A stretch of 22,420 bases of DNA from Nitrospirota bacterium (GCA_016214375.1 JACROQ010000103.1:1-22420); one strand, 5' to 3'; positions 7,033 through 13,873 are shown, counted from the stretch's first letter. A program made the numbers and translations. The notes: generated by a model from the sequence alone, not told the origin.

Positions 7033-7213
7033 GATAAACTCGTAAAAAGTCGCCAGATGTCACCCTGAGTGAAGCGAAGGGTCTGATGCCTACGGACATC
7101 AAAGAGCAAGCAGATCCTTCGGGCATTCACCCTCAGGATGACACTTCGTGTCAGATTCTTCGCTTCGCTCAGAATGACATCTGGTGCTTCTGGCGACTTT
7201 TTACGAGTTCATC
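7033..7213. mobile_element. MITE-like palindromic element, copy 2, between infA and rpmJ
   Basis: A 181-bp non-coding element. Terminal inverted repeats at 7033-7057 and 7189-7213 match at 24 of 25 positions and include AGTCGCCAGA/TCTGGCGACT next to A5/T5 runs. CTTATTT is repeated directly on both sides (7026-7032 and 7214-7220), a 7-base target-site duplication. Inside are three small hairpins: ACCCT/AGGGT (7062-7082), ATCCT/AGGAT (7114-7139, longer loop) and ATTCT/AGAAT (7155-7175). The element ends at the infA stop codon. Its outer stem with flanking T-runs also resembles an intrinsic terminator on either strand. No coding capacity is seen. Confidence 0.85.
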
Positions 7214-7214
7214 C

Positions 7215-7433
7215 TTATTTGAATCTATAGGTAATTCTTCCTCTGGATAAATCATACGGTGACAACTGTATCGTGACCTTATCCCCGGGCAATATCTTTA
7301 TAAAGTGCATCCTCATCTTCCCTGAAATGTGGGCCAGCACCTTATGACCATTGTCTAACGTCACCTTAAACATCGCATTGGGCAATGTCTCAATGATCGT
7401 TCCCTGTACCTCTATCGATTCTTCTTTTGACAT
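7215..7433 (-). CDS. infA: Translation initiation factor IF-1
   Basis: IF-1 occupies the A site of the 30S subunit during initiation and stimulates IF-2 and IF-3. The 72-residue OB-fold protein is recognised by EVQGTIIETLPNAMFKVTLD (8-27), GHKVLAHISGKMR and a C-terminal SPYDLSRGRITYRFK. The ATG begins eight bases after the map stop and has no Shine-Dalgarno. The upstream 25 bases instead contain an extended -10 motif (TGCTATAAT, 7441-7449). The stop codon lies inside the target duplication of the element at 7033-7213, and the coding region is intact. Confidence 0.97.
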   Translation of the reverse strand: MSKEESIEVQGTIIETLPNAMFKVTLDNGHKVLAHISGKMRMHFIKILPGDKVTIQLSPYDLSRGRITYRFK

Positions 7434-7440
7434 AGCCGCT

Positions 7441-7449
7441 ATTATAGCA
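7441..7449 (-). promoter_or_regulatory. Candidate extended -10 promoter at the map-infA junction
   Basis: On the minus strand TGCTATAAT combines a perfect -10 hexamer with the TGn extension. No -35 match stands out 17 bases upstream (TGGCCC). Transcription would start at or next to the infA ATG, giving a leaderless message, which would fit the absence of a Shine-Dalgarno. The motif overlaps the last codons of map, so it may be coincidental. Confidence 0.3.
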
Positions 7450-8188
7450 CAGTTAAAATTAAAGGGCCATTCTTAGTAACGGCCACTGTATGCTCGAAGT
7501 GTGCCGAGAGGCTCCTGTCCTTAGTAACAGCCGTCCACCCATTTTCAAGAACAAATAAATCACTCCTGCCGGCATTGACCATAGGCTCTATGGCCAATAC
7601 CATGCCCTCCCTCAGTTGCGGCCCCTGTCCGGGTTCCCCGAAATTCGGAACCGGCGGATCTTCGTGCAACGACCTCCCAATCCCATGCCCGACAAACTCT
7701 CTCACCACAGAGTATCCTGCGCCTTCCACATAGCTCTGTATGGTATGAGCGATGTCTGAAACCCTGTTTCCGATGACGGCAGCGTCTATGGCCTTGTAGA
7801 GTGCGGCCTCCGTCGTCTCCATCAGGCGCTTTGCCTGACTGCTGATAGTACCGGCCGGCAGCGTCAAAGCGGCATCGCCATAATAGCCGTCCAGCAGAAC
7901 GCCAAGGTCTATCCCGGCAATATCCCCTTCTTCCAATACCCTGTCTGAGGGGATACCGTGGACGATCTCCTCATTGACCGAGATGCACAGCGTGTTCGGA
8001 TACCCCCTGTATCCCTTAAAGGCAGGGATGCCGCCCTTCTTGTGAATAAATTCCTCAGCAATCCTGTCCAATTCTTTTGTCTTAATCCCCGGACGAACCC
8101 GCGTCTTTAACTCTTCGATGGCCCCCGCAACAATTTTCCCTGCTGCCCTTATCTTTGCAATCTCCTGGGGGGATTTAAGGATGATCAT
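7442..8188 (-). CDS. map: Methionine aminopeptidase type I
   Basis: The enzyme removes the initiator methionine from new proteins whose second residue is small, after deformylation. The 248-residue length fits a type Ia enzyme without an N-terminal extension. The five metal ligands are visible: D94 in GIDLG, D105 in YGDAA, H168 in FVGHGIG, E201 in AIEPM and E232 in FEHTV. The extra active-site histidine is H77 in VHGIP. The ATG is six bases after the adk stop and lacks a Shine-Dalgarno, suggesting coupling to adk. Its place between adk and infA is common in spc operons. Confidence 0.97.
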   Translation of the reverse strand: MIILKSPQEIAKIRAAGKIVAGAIEELKTRVRPGIKTKELDRIAEEFIHKKGGIPAFKGYRGYPNTLCISVNEEIVHGIPSDRVLEEGDIAGIDLGVLLDGYYGDAALTLPAGTISSQAKRLMETTEAALYKAIDAAVIGNRVSDIAHTIQSYVEGAGYSVVREFVGHGIGRSLHEDPPVPNFGEPGQGPQLREGMVLAIEPMVNAGRSDLFVLENGWTAVTKDRSLSAHFEHTVAVTKNGPLILTVL

Positions 8189-8194
8189 GGCAGA

Positions 8195-8836
8195 CTACAG
8201 CACAAAGGAACATATCCTCGTAAATACATTCTCAATGTCATCATCCGCTTCAATCTTCTTTAACAGACTGCGCTCCGAATAGTAGCTGACCAACGGCTGC
8301 GTCTTCTCCTGATACACCTTCAGCCTTTCACGAACCGTCTCTTCCTTATCATCATTCCTCTGGATAAGCCTTCCACCGCAGGAATCACAGACCCCATCCT
8401 TTTGGGGCCGGTTAAAATAGATATGGTAGGCGCTCTGGCAACTCTCGCAGCTTCTGCGCCCGCTAATCCGTTTAATGATCTTCTCCTCATTGACTTCAAA
8501 ATTCAGAACATGGCCAATGGAGGTCCTGATCCCCGTTAATATCCTGTCCAATGCCTGCGCCTGCTGCAGCGTTCTCGGAAATCCATCCAGGATCCAGCCT
8601 TTAATGCACTCTTTATCTTTCAATTTCTCTTCCACGATCCCGATGACAACGTCATCCGGAACAAGCTGTCCGCTATCCATATAAGATTTGGCCTTCAAAC
8701 CAAGCGCTGTCCCCTTCTGCATGGCCTCACGCAGGATATCCCCTGTGGAAATCCTGGGGATTCCGTACTTCTCTGAAAGTTTCTTAGCCTGTGTCCCCTT
8801 CCCTGCCCCCGGGGCCCCTAATAAGATTAATCGCAT
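8195..8836 (-). CDS. adk: Adenylate kinase, zinc-containing lid
   Basis: Adenylate kinase interconverts ATP plus AMP with two ADP and sets the cellular energy charge. The 213 residues contain the P-loop GAPGAGKGT (7-15), the AMP-binding STGDILREA (30-38), the DGFPRT motif (84-89) and a long-form LID. The LID has four cysteines (C130, C133, C150, C153) in the structural zinc arrangement found in many bacteria. The ATG has GAGAGG just upstream and lies 18 bases after the secY stop. Confidence 0.97.
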   Translation of the reverse strand: MRLILLGAPGAGKGTQAKKLSEKYGIPRISTGDILREAMQKGTALGLKAKSYMDSGQLVPDDVVIGIVEEKLKDKECIKGWILDGFPRTLQQAQALDRILTGIRTSIGHVLNFEVNEEKIIKRISGRRSCESCQSAYHIYFNRPQKDGVCDSCGGRLIQRNDDKEETVRERLKVYQEKTQPLVSYYSERSLLKKIEADDDIENVFTRICSFVL

Positions 8837-8854
8837 GGCCTCTCTTCCGGAATC

Positions 8855-10174
8855 TTAGAATGAAGTCCCTTTCATCCGCCCCTTTTTCAAGAAACACTCA
8901 TAGTGCCTGCTGATCATGTGCGTCTCTATCTGCTGGGAGGTGTCCATGGCCACCACAATAACGATGAGGAGGGAAGTCCCCCCAAAGTAAAACGGGACAT
9001 GCGCATAGGATATCAACAGTTCAGGCAATATCGCGCTACCTGTCAGATAGACGGCGCCAATAAAGGTAATCCGCGACATTACCTTATAAATATAATCTGA
9101 GGTGCGTTGACCGGGCCTCACCCCTGGAATAAACCCGCCATATTTCTTCATATTGTCTGCCATATCTACCGGATTTAAGACGACCGCTGTGTAGAAATAG
9201 CAGAAAAATATGATGAGAGTCCCGTAGAGAAAGATATGGGGAAATGAGCCTGGCCCAAGCTGCTTTGCCACGGCCTGAAACCATGGATTTCCTTGTCCTA
9301 CAAACCCGGCAATGGTTGCCGGAAATGCCAGCAGGGAGGATGCGAATATCGGCGGGATGACGCCTGCCGTATTCAACTTGAGCGGGATATGGGTGCTTTG
9401 ACCTCCATAAACCTTCCTGCCAACCACCCTTTTTGCATACTGAACAGGGATCTTTCGTCTTGCACTCTCCATATAGACAACCGCAGCCACGACCAAAAAG
9501 ATCATCACGCCGACGACGATGAGGAGAAAGGGGCCGATCTGACCTGTGTTGAATATCCGGATGGTATTGACGATCGCCTTGGGGATCCCTGAAATGATAC
9601 CGGCAAAGATGATGACTGAAATGCCATTCCCGATACCCCGTTCGGTGATCTGCTCTCCAAGCCACATGATAAAGATCGTACCGGTGGTAAGGGTCAGGGC
9701 TGTCATCACCCGGAAGCGCCAACCCGACGATTGGACAAACATGCCGTTTTGCATCCCCTCAAGTCCTATCGCAATCCCAAAGGACTGGATGATGCTGATC
9801 AGTACCGTCCCATACCTCGTATACTGGATAATCTTCCTCCGGCCGCTTTCACCCTCTTTGGCTAAAGCGGCGAGGGTCGGGATGACCACTGTGAGGAGTT
9901 GAAGGATAATAGATGCAGAGATGTAGGGCATGATCCCCAGGGCAAATATCGAAAGCTTTGAGAGGGCCCCTCCGGAGAATATATCAAAAAAACCCATGAG
10001 GGCGCCGCCCTTCTCTCTCAAAAATTGACTCAGGGCCTCTCCGTTAATTCCGGGTGTAGGGGTATGACCTCCCAGACGGTATATGGCCAGAAGCCCCAAG
10101 GTAAAGAGTATCCTGTTCCTTAATTCCTCGATCTTTATTATATTCTTAATACTGGTAACTAACCTGTCCAGCAC
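8855..10174 (-). CDS. secY: Preprotein translocase subunit SecY
   Basis: SecY is the membrane channel of the SecYEG translocon. The 439-residue protein shows an amphipathic N-terminus followed by ten hydrophobic segments. Recognisable blocks are RILFTLGLLAIYRLGGHTPTPGIN, the plug region around MGFFDIFSGGAL, ALGIMPYISASIILQLL, and the cytosolic loop ending GGFIPGVRPGQRTSDYI. The start is GTG, one base after the rplO stop, with GAGGTGA six bases upstream. An alternative start inside would cut the conserved N-terminal helix. Its spot between rplO and adk is canonical. Confidence 0.97.
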   Translation of the reverse strand: MLDRLVTSIKNIIKIEELRNRILFTLGLLAIYRLGGHTPTPGINGEALSQFLREKGGALMGFFDIFSGGALSKLSIFALGIMPYISASIILQLLTVVIPTLAALAKEGESGRRKIIQYTRYGTVLISIIQSFGIAIGLEGMQNGMFVQSSGWRFRVMTALTLTTGTIFIMWLGEQITERGIGNGISVIIFAGIISGIPKAIVNTIRIFNTGQIGPFLLIVVGVMIFLVVAAVVYMESARRKIPVQYAKRVVGRKVYGGQSTHIPLKLNTAGVIPPIFASSLLAFPATIAGFVGQGNPWFQAVAKQLGPGSFPHIFLYGTLIIFFCYFYTAVVLNPVDMADNMKKYGGFIPGVRPGQRTSDYIYKVMSRITFIGAVYLTGSAILPELLISYAHVPFYFGGTSLLIVIVVAMDTSQQIETHMISRHYECFLKKGRMKGTSF

Positions 10175-10175
10175 C

Positions 10176-10616
10176 TTAAATCACCTCTGCGGTTCCGCCT
10201 GCCTGTTTGATTTTTTCTATGGCGCTCCTGCTGAATTTATGCGCCCGTATTGATAAAGGCTTCTGTATCTCCCCCCGGCACAAGACCTTAACCTCTGCCG
10301 TCTTGCCGATTAAACCCTTCTCCCGCAGGGTCTCAGGGGTCACAGGATCTCCCTTTTTAAAACACTGATCAATCATGTCGAGATTGACAATCTGATATTC
10401 CTTCTTGAAAGGACTCTTAAATCCCCGTTTTGTCATTCTGCGCTGAAGGGGCATCTGACCGCCTTCAAAGCCGGGCCCTTTTCCCCCGCCGCTGCGGGCA
10501 AGCTGCCCTTTATGCCCCTTTGTCGATGTCTTTCCATGACCTGAACCGGGACCCCGCCCTACGATCTTACGTCTCTTCCGGGCCCCTTTGGAAGACTTTA
10601 ATTCATTGAGTTTCAT
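10176..10616 (-). CDS. rplO: 50S ribosomal protein L15
   Basis: L15 is a late-assembling 23S rRNA binder. The true product is 146 residues beginning MKLNELKSSKGARKRRKIV, followed by the glycine-rich GRGPGSGHGKTSTKGHKGQ typical of the family and a C-terminal globular domain ending AIEKIKQAGGTAEVI. A longer frame runs upstream to 10805, but its extra 63 residues only read rpmD in another frame. The ATG overlaps the last base of the rpmD stop (TAATG), showing translational coupling. One base separates it from secY. Confidence 0.97.
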   Translation of the reverse strand: MKLNELKSSKGARKRRKIVGRGPGSGHGKTSTKGHKGQLARSGGGKGPGFEGGQMPLQRRMTKRGFKSPFKKEYQIVNLDMIDQCFKKGDPVTPETLREKGLIGKTAEVKVLCRGEIQKPLSIRAHKFSRSAIEKIKQAGGTAEVI

Positions 10617-10798
10617 TAGACTCCCTCTTCTACCTTTACAAGGTGTCTTATCTTCCAGACCATCCCCCGGATTGCCGGTGTATCTTCCCGCACTACCGTA
10701 TGGCCTATCTTCCGGAGACCCAGCCCCCTGATGGACTTTCTCTGTCTTTCCGGCGTCCCTATCTCGCTTTTGATCTGTGTGATTGCGATCTTCTTCAT
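10616..10798 (-). CDS. rpmD: 50S ribosomal protein L30
   Basis: This 60-residue protein has the L30 core: KIAITQIKSEIGTPERQRKS, then LGLRKIGHTVVREDTPAIRG and MVWKIRHLVKVEE. L30 binds 23S rRNA; it is absent from some bacterial lineages, so its presence is mildly informative. The ATG overlaps the rpsE stop by four bases (ATGA) and its own TAA overlaps the rplO start, so rpsE-rpmD-rplO are translationally coupled. Confidence 0.96.
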   Translation of the reverse strand: MKKIAITQIKSEIGTPERQRKSIRGLGLRKIGHTVVREDTPAIRGMVWKIRHLVKVEEGV

Positions 10799-11310
10799 CG
10801 TGCATTTTCCCCTGCTGATGCGCCCTCTGCCTTACCTTCCCTCTCCCTGAGCACCGCCTCCGGCACCCGGAGTAACAGGAGGCCTACCACGGTCGCCCTG
10901 ACCACATTGAAGGGATTACCGCTCCCCAGCGATTTACACAACACATCATGGACCCCGGCAACCTCCATAACAGCCCGGACAGGACCACCGGCGATGACCC
11001 CGGTGCCTGAAGAAGCAGGTTTTATAATGATCATCTCAGCCCCAAACCGCCCCATGACCTCATGGGGTACCGTAGAATCCTTGAGAGGGAATCTGATGAG
11101 ATTCTTTTTGGCGTGATCTGTCGCCTTCCGTATCGCCTCAGGGACTTCCGATGCCTTTCCTTTTCCATAACCGATACACCCATTCGCATCGCCCACGACG
11201 ACAAGGACACTGAAGCTGAATCGCCGGCCGCCTTTAACCACCTTGGCAACACGATTGATATGGACAACCTTGTCTTTCAGCGTAATCTCATCCGGGTTAA
11301 TCTTCCTCAA
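10795..11310 (-). CDS. rpsE: 30S ribosomal protein S5
   Basis: S5 lies at the mRNA entrance of the 30S subunit and affects decoding accuracy. The 171 residues contain the double-stranded RNA-binding-like domain (LKDKVVHINRVAKVVKGGRR, 11-30, then FSFSVLVVVGD) and the C-terminal fold with PASSGTGVIAGGPVRAVMEVAG. The start codon is TTG. An in-frame TAA lies 15 bases upstream, no ATG or GTG is available near the N-terminus, and GAGGAG is spaced six bases from the TTG. A 60-base gap with a palindrome separates it from rplR. Confidence 0.97.
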   Translation of the reverse strand: MRKINPDEITLKDKVVHINRVAKVVKGGRRFSFSVLVVVGDANGCIGYGKGKASEVPEAIRKATDHAKKNLIRFPLKDSTVPHEVMGRFGAEMIIIKPASSGTGVIAGGPVRAVMEVAGVHDVLCKSLGSGNPFNVVRATVVGLLLLRVPEAVLREREGKAEGASAGENAR

Positions 11311-11316
11311 GAATCT

Positions 11317-11322
11317 CTCCTC
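11317..11322 (-). promoter_or_regulatory. Ribosome-binding site fixing the TTG start of rpsE
   Basis: GAGGAG, six bases before the TTG at 11310. The in-frame TAA just upstream leaves no alternative start farther upstream. Confidence 0.75.
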
Positions 11323-11338
11323 TTTTTAAATTCAATGG

Positions 11339-11363
11339 GGGGACAGATTTTAAATCTGTTCCC
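11339..11363. repeat. REP-like palindrome between rplR and rpsE
   Basis: Two 12-base arms (GGGGACAGATTT at 11339-11350 and AAATCTGTTCCC at 11352-11363) around a single central base are complementary at 11 of 12 positions. It occupies about 25 of the 60 bases in the gap, which is longer than the other gaps nearby. No T-run follows, so it is not an ordinary terminator. From memory, similar GGGGACAGATTT palindromes recur in some bacterial genomes, sometimes near REP-associated transposases; that link is unverified. Confidence 0.65.
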
Positions 11364-11370
11364 TGTTTGC

Positions 11371-11718
11371 TTAAAATTGCAGACCGCTTTCGCGGGCACC
11401 GTCTGCCAACATTTTTATATTGCCTTGATACTTGTAGCCGCCCCGGTCAAAGACTATCTTTGTAATCCCATGCTCAACCGCCCTCTTCCCGATCAGCATA
11501 CCAATCTGCTTCGAGACCTCGCAGCTCACATTCTTATCGTTAAATCCCTTCTCCATGGAAGAGGCGCTCACCAGTGTCGTCCCTTTCATATCATCAATAA
11601 TCTGGGCATAGATGTGTTTATTACTCTTAAACACACTCAGCCGGGGACGATCCTGTGTTCCAAGAACCTTTTTCCTTATTCTCTGACGCCGCTTCTCACG
11701 TAGATCTATCGTGGACAA
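11371..11718 (-). CDS. rplR: 50S ribosomal protein L18
   Basis: L18 binds 5S rRNA and anchors it to the central protuberance with L5. The 115 residues include RPRLSVFKSNKHIYAQIIDD and the C-terminal FDRGGYKYQGNIKMLADGAR. The start codon is TTG: a TAA in the same frame is 18 bases upstream, the first internal methionine is residue 44, and GGGAGG is spaced six bases from the TTG. It follows rplF by 20 bases. Confidence 0.97.
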   Translation of the reverse strand: MSTIDLREKRRQRIRKKVLGTQDRPRLSVFKSNKHIYAQIIDDMKGTTLVSASSMEKGFNDKNVSCEVSKQIGMLIGKRAVEHGITKIVFDRGGYKYQGNIKMLADGARESGLQF

Positions 11719-11724
11719 AACCTG

Positions 11725-11730
11725 CCTCCC
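11725..11730 (-). promoter_or_regulatory. Ribosome-binding site fixing the TTG start of rplR
   Basis: GGGAGG followed by six bases and the TTG at 11718. No other start codon is possible between the upstream in-frame stop and the conserved L18 core. Confidence 0.75.
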
Positions 11731-11738
11731 TGTTTAGT

Positions 11739-12278
11739 TTACTTCTTCCCTGTCTTCCCTGCCTTCTTGACGATCCTCTCTTCTTTATACTTTATGCCTT
11801 TGCCTTTATAGGGCTCCGGCACCCTTAAACTTCGTATCTTCGAGGCGACCTGCCCCACCAGATCCTTGTCAATGCCCTTCAGGGTAATCACCGTCTGTTT
11901 GTCTATAGAGGCATCAATACCGGCCGGCAGCGGATAGGTTATCTGGTGCGAAAAACCAAGATTCAGCACAATATTCTTACCCTGAATAAGGGCCTTATAC
12001 CCTACCCCGCTGATCTCTAAGGTCTTTACAAACCCCTGGGTCACACCCTCGACCATATTGTTGACAAGCGTCCTCGTAAGGCCATGAAGGGCCCCTATCT
12101 CTTTCTTGTAAAGGGCCGGCGTGACCATGATTGAATCACCCTCTTTCCTGATATCAATCCCGGTCGAAAAGGTCCTCTGAAGACTTCCCTTGGGCCCCTT
12201 AACCGACACACTGCTCCCCTGGATACTGACTTCTACGCCTTTGGGCACTTCAATAGGTTTCTTACCAATCCGTGACAT
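11739..12278 (-). CDS. rplF: 50S ribosomal protein L6
   Basis: L6 lies near the base of the L7/L12 stalk and contacts the sarcin-ricin region. The 179-residue protein starts MSRIGKKPIEVPKGVEVSI, has the two tandem L6 folds, and ends with the signature VPEPYKGKGIKYKEERIVKKAGKTGKK in abbreviated form (PEPYKGKGIKY near residue 153). The ATG has AGGATAGAGA upstream. A 39-base gap separates it from rpsH. Confidence 0.97.
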   Translation of the reverse strand: MSRIGKKPIEVPKGVEVSIQGSSVSVKGPKGSLQRTFSTGIDIRKEGDSIMVTPALYKKEIGALHGLTRTLVNNMVEGVTQGFVKTLEISGVGYKALIQGKNIVLNLGFSHQITYPLPAGIDASIDKQTVITLKGIDKDLVGQVASKIRSLRVPEPYKGKGIKYKEERIVKKAGKTGKK

Positions 12279-12317
12279 AATCTCTATCCTCGCAATTTAG
12301 GGACACTTCCTACGGGC

Positions 12318-12716
12318 TTACCATACATAACATAAGACTTCGCCGCCGCTCCCTTCCCTCCGCGCCTCTCTATCACTCAACAGACCTTTTGATGTCGAAA
12401 GGATGGTAATCCCTATGCCGCCCATGACCTTGGGTATTTCATCCTTTCCCACATAGACCCGGCGCCCCGGCTTACTCACCCTCTTAATGCCTGTCATGAT
12501 CGGGGTGTCTGTCCTTGCATATTTCAGGGATACGCAGATATTCTTGTGCACCCCCTCGCCGGTCACCTTATAGTCTGTAATAAACCCGTTCTCTTTCAGG
12601 ATCCTTACGATCTCCACCTTCATCTTAGACAGGGGCATCTCTACTGTTGCATGCCTCTGTTTGCTTGCATTTCTTATCCGGGTTAACGTATCCGCTATCG
12701 GGTCTGTCATCGACAT
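12318..12716 (-). CDS. rpsH: 30S ribosomal protein S8
   Basis: S8 is a primary 16S rRNA binder; in Escherichia coli it also represses the spc operon by binding its mRNA near rplE. The 132 residues contain MSMTDPIADTLTRIRNASK and the C-terminal signature ISTSKG-like segment TILSTSKGLLSDREARREG. The first ATG is used because the MSMTDPIAD form is common. The third codon is also ATG, so a start two residues later is possible. It follows rpsN by 25 bases. Confidence 0.96.
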   Translation of the reverse strand: MSMTDPIADTLTRIRNASKQRHATVEMPLSKMKVEIVRILKENGFITDYKVTGEGVHKNICVSLKYARTDTPIMTGIKRVSKPGRRVYVGKDEIPKVMGGIGITILSTSKGLLSDREARREGSGGEVLCYVW

Positions 12717-12741
12717 TTTCTGATCCCCTTCATTTCTCTTC

Positions 12742-12927
12742 TTACCAGCTTGATTTGATTACCCCGGGAATGTCCCCTCGCAGGCTTAGTGACCTGAAGC
12801 ATATACGGCACATCCGGAACTTTCTGAGAAAGGCCCTTGATCGCCCGCAAAGCGGACAACGGTTGTATCCCCTCACCTTAAATTTTGGTTCGATCTTAGC
12901 CTTTGCTATTAAAGACTTCTTAGCCAC
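12742..12927 (-). CDS. rpsN: 30S ribosomal protein S14, type Z
   Basis: This is the short zinc form of S14 (61 residues, against about 100 for the zinc-free form). The two CxxC pairs are C24/C27 and C40/C43, and the C-terminus ends GVIKSSW as is typical. S14 sits in the 30S head near S3 and S10. The start is GTG with GGAGG a few bases upstream. It lies between rplE (24 bases) and rpsH. Confidence 0.96.
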   Translation of the reverse strand: MAKKSLIAKAKIEPKFKVRGYNRCPLCGRSRAFLRKFRMCRICFRSLSLRGDIPGVIKSSW

Positions 12928-12951
12928 TTTCCCTCCATTTTTACCTTCTAT

Positions 12952-13530
12952 CTAATTCCTGAACGGCATCCCCATGAATTTCAGCAGGGCCTTTCCCTCT
13001 TTGTCTGTCCTGGCATTCGTAACGATAGTAATATCAAAGCCATGGATAAACATTACCGTGTCATACTTTATCTCAGGGAAGATGATCTGCTCTTTAAGCC
13101 CAAGGGTATAATTTCCCTTCCCATCAAAGGAATTCCCGTTGACCCCTCTGAAATCTCTTATCCTGGGAAGGGCTACACTGATCAACCTGTCAAGGAATTC
13201 ATACATCCGGTCGCCCCGGAGTGTTACCTTAGACCCTATGGGCATACCTTCACGGAGTTTGAACCCTGCGATGGACTTCCTGGCATTTGTGCCCAGAGGC
13301 TTTTGACCTGTGATCTGTCTCATCTCCTCAACTACGGCATCGAGCATTTTGATGTTTTGCACAGCCTCTCCGATCCCTGCATTAATCACGACCTTTTTGA
13401 TCGACGGCGTCTCCATCGGATTTTTGTAGGAAAACTCACGGACCAGGGCAGGCATCACCTCTCTCAGATAATGATCTTTCAGTCTCGGCATTTTCTTCTC
13501 AGTCTTTGTACTTTTGCTTTTTGTCACCAT
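12952..13530 (-). CDS. rplE: 50S ribosomal protein L5
   Basis: L5 binds 5S rRNA and contacts the P-site tRNA and S13. The core runs from LKDHYLREVMPAL through VVINAGIGEA, GQKPLGTNARKSIAGFKLREGM and the C-terminal DITIVTNARTDKEGKALL. The start is not certain. The ATG at 13530 gives 192 residues with a basic N-terminal extension (MVTKSKSTKTEKK), and AAGGAAAAGG lies 11 bases upstream. An internal ATG at 13491 gives the usual 179 residues (MPRLKDHYL) with only GAGAAG upstream. An upstream TTG at 13557 would overlap rplX by eight bases. I chose 13530 as the best compromise. Confidence 0.9.
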   Translation of the reverse strand: MVTKSKSTKTEKKMPRLKDHYLREVMPALVREFSYKNPMETPSIKKVVINAGIGEAVQNIKMLDAVVEEMRQITGQKPLGTNARKSIAGFKLREGMPIGSKVTLRGDRMYEFLDRLISVALPRIRDFRGVNGNSFDGKGNYTLGLKEQIIFPEIKYDTVMFIHGFDITIVTNARTDKEGKALLKFMGMPFRN

Positions 13531-13549
13531 AATCGTGGGAACCTTTTCC

Positions 13550-13873
13550 TTAATCAATTATTTCTTGGCACTGCTTGCAATAGCGTGCCTTGTTATCATC
13601 ACCACTCACTTTGAATCCCAACTTTGTCACCTGTTCACATTTGGGACATACGATAGATACGTTGGATACCTGTATGGGCCCCTCCATCTCCAGTATCCCG
13701 CCTTCTTTATTCTTGGCCGAAGGCTTCATGTGCTTTTTGATCATATTCAGTTTTTCGATAAGGACATGGGCATGTTCACCGGATGAAAGAACCCTGAGGA
13801 CATGTCCCCTCTTCCCCCTCTCCTTCCCTGAAATAACCTCTACCGTATCGTTTTTTTTGATCCGTATTCCCAT
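13550..13873 (-). CDS. rplX: 50S ribosomal protein L24 with C-terminal zinc ribbon
   Basis: L24 initiates 50S assembly. The 107-residue protein has the KOW domain (KKNDTVEVISGKERGKRGHV, 6-25) and an added C-terminal cysteine module (C76, C79, C99, C102) of the kind found in L24 of several phyla. The ATG overlaps the rplN stop by one base (TGATG), with GAGGTGG just upstream. A GTG one codon earlier could also serve, but the overlapping ATG is the more usual coupling signal. Confidence 0.95.
   Translation of the reverse strand: MGIRIKKNDTVEVISGKERGKRGHVLRVLSSGEHAHVLIEKLNMIKKHMKPSAKNKEGGILEMEGPIQVSNVSIVCPKCEQVTKLGFKVSGDDNKARYCKQCQEIID

Noticed and set aside
9084..9722. 212-residue minus-strand open frame within secY
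   Set aside because: It is secY in another frame; the translation repeats out-of-frame fragments, with no hydrophobic segments or family motifs.
10617..10805. 63-residue N-terminal extension of L15
   Set aside because: The extension reads rpmD in the wrong frame; the conserved L15 N-terminus starts at 10616, overlapping the rpmD stop.
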